A DNA stretch of 64,000 bases from Saccharina japonica (Eukaryota; Sar; Phaeophyceae; Laminariales; Laminariaceae), in NCBI GenBank assembly GCA_008828725.1, contig MEHQ01001693.1:1-64000 (forward strand), given 5' to 3'. The translations under genes and the position numbers were made by a program. The notes beneath the pieces were generated by a model. The model ran no database searches and had not been told where the DNA came from. It saw only the letters and a list, made by a program, of their open reading frames with translations. Shown piece by piece: positions 63,595 to 64,000 of this stretch (positions within the stretch are counted from its first letter, which is position 1; each line of letters opens with the position of its first letter).

Positions 63595-64000
63595 AGGCGT
63601 TCTACGATATAGAGGTAGCATGTTTTGGCCCAGAAACGCTTTCCAAATTACGGGGCTCCTTAACCCATTCAGAACTGAAAAAAAACAACAATCGACGTAT
63701 GCTACGATAGAGGTGCACCATGTTTTTTCTGAGCTCCTCACTTGAGGAGCGTCATACCTCACCGAAACAAATGATTTTGGAGGAAAAATAAAAGTGCTGC
63801 CGGATGAGACATGTCATGACCGAAGTATACTCTGAAGAATATTTCGTCACAAAAAATGAAAAGTCCGACGAATTTGGGTTAAGGAGCCCGATCGTTCAGA
63901 AAACGATTCAGCCAAAAAGTGCTACCTCTACCGCAGCACGCGTCAATCCAAAACTTATTCCGAGTAGTTTGTCCCCAAAAACGGGGGGACTGGTTCTTAA
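63595..64000. mobile_element. Nested MITE set cut by the window end
   Basis: A GACGCG-MITE left part (63,595-63,663) is opened at TTAA (63,660-63,663) by a piggyBac-like element starting CCCATTCAGAACTG. That element is in turn opened at AATC by a complete minus-strand GACGCG-MITE (63,694-63,944). The window ends in the piggyBac-like element's other arm (CAAAAACGGGGGGACTGG). Confidence 0.72.
63694..63944 (-). mobile_element. GACGCG-MITE, copy m
   Basis: GACGTATGCTACGATAGAGG to GCAGCACGCGTC. The target duplication is AATC (63,690-63,693 and 63,945-63,948). Confidence 0.85.

Overview
This window is eukaryotic nuclear DNA. It has one intron-rich protein gene, almost no other convincing coding sequence, and a very dense load of repeats and transposable elements. 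The mix of a copia-type retrotransposon with Ala/Gln-rich low-complexity coding, very long introns, frequent poly-G tracts and many small inverted-repeat elements would suit a large stramenopile (for example brown-algal) genome. That placement is a low-confidence inference; nothing here is a species marker.

Layout. 1-4,169 is a decayed Ty1/copia element (gag zinc knuckles, protease, integrase, reverse transcriptase, RNase H), cut off by the window start and interrupted in RNase H by a 1.2-kb element with about 360-bp terminal inverted repeats (4,170-5,395). About 5,960-25,220 is a satellite-like array of diverged monomers of roughly 260-340 bp, organised as about 0.9-kb trimers on the left (8.9-13.0 kb) and about 1.5-kb pentamers on the right (17.2-24.9 kb). 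It is punctured by LTR-like pieces, DNA elements, MITEs and SINEs. 25,802-26,320 is one copy of a roughly 510-bp repeat that sits in poly-G tracts. 26,330-30,820 and 31,089-35,546 are two near-identical 4.5-kb direct copies.

The main gene lies on the minus strand from 57,290 down to 34,869. Eight exons join in phase into a predicted 572-residue major-facilitator transporter of the MFSD4 type (1,719 nt including stop). Its introns are up to 13.3 kb and are filled with the same repeat families. One intron uses a GC donor. The last exon lies inside the 4.5-kb duplication, so a second, nearly identical terminal exon exists at 30,143-30,372.

The small repeats fall into recognisable families, several with exact target-site duplications and with empty sites visible in sister repeats: a 250-bp element with GACGCG termini and 4-bp duplications (at least 12 copies), a Tourist-like hairpin starting GGGCCC with TWA duplications, a small piggyBac-like element at TTAA, a 110-120-bp element with long TTACGG ends, a SINE with a tRNA-like head, and the poly-G-associated repeat. 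57.3-64 kb holds poly-G tracts, a 270-base N gap, minisatellites and more MITEs, with no gene I can support.
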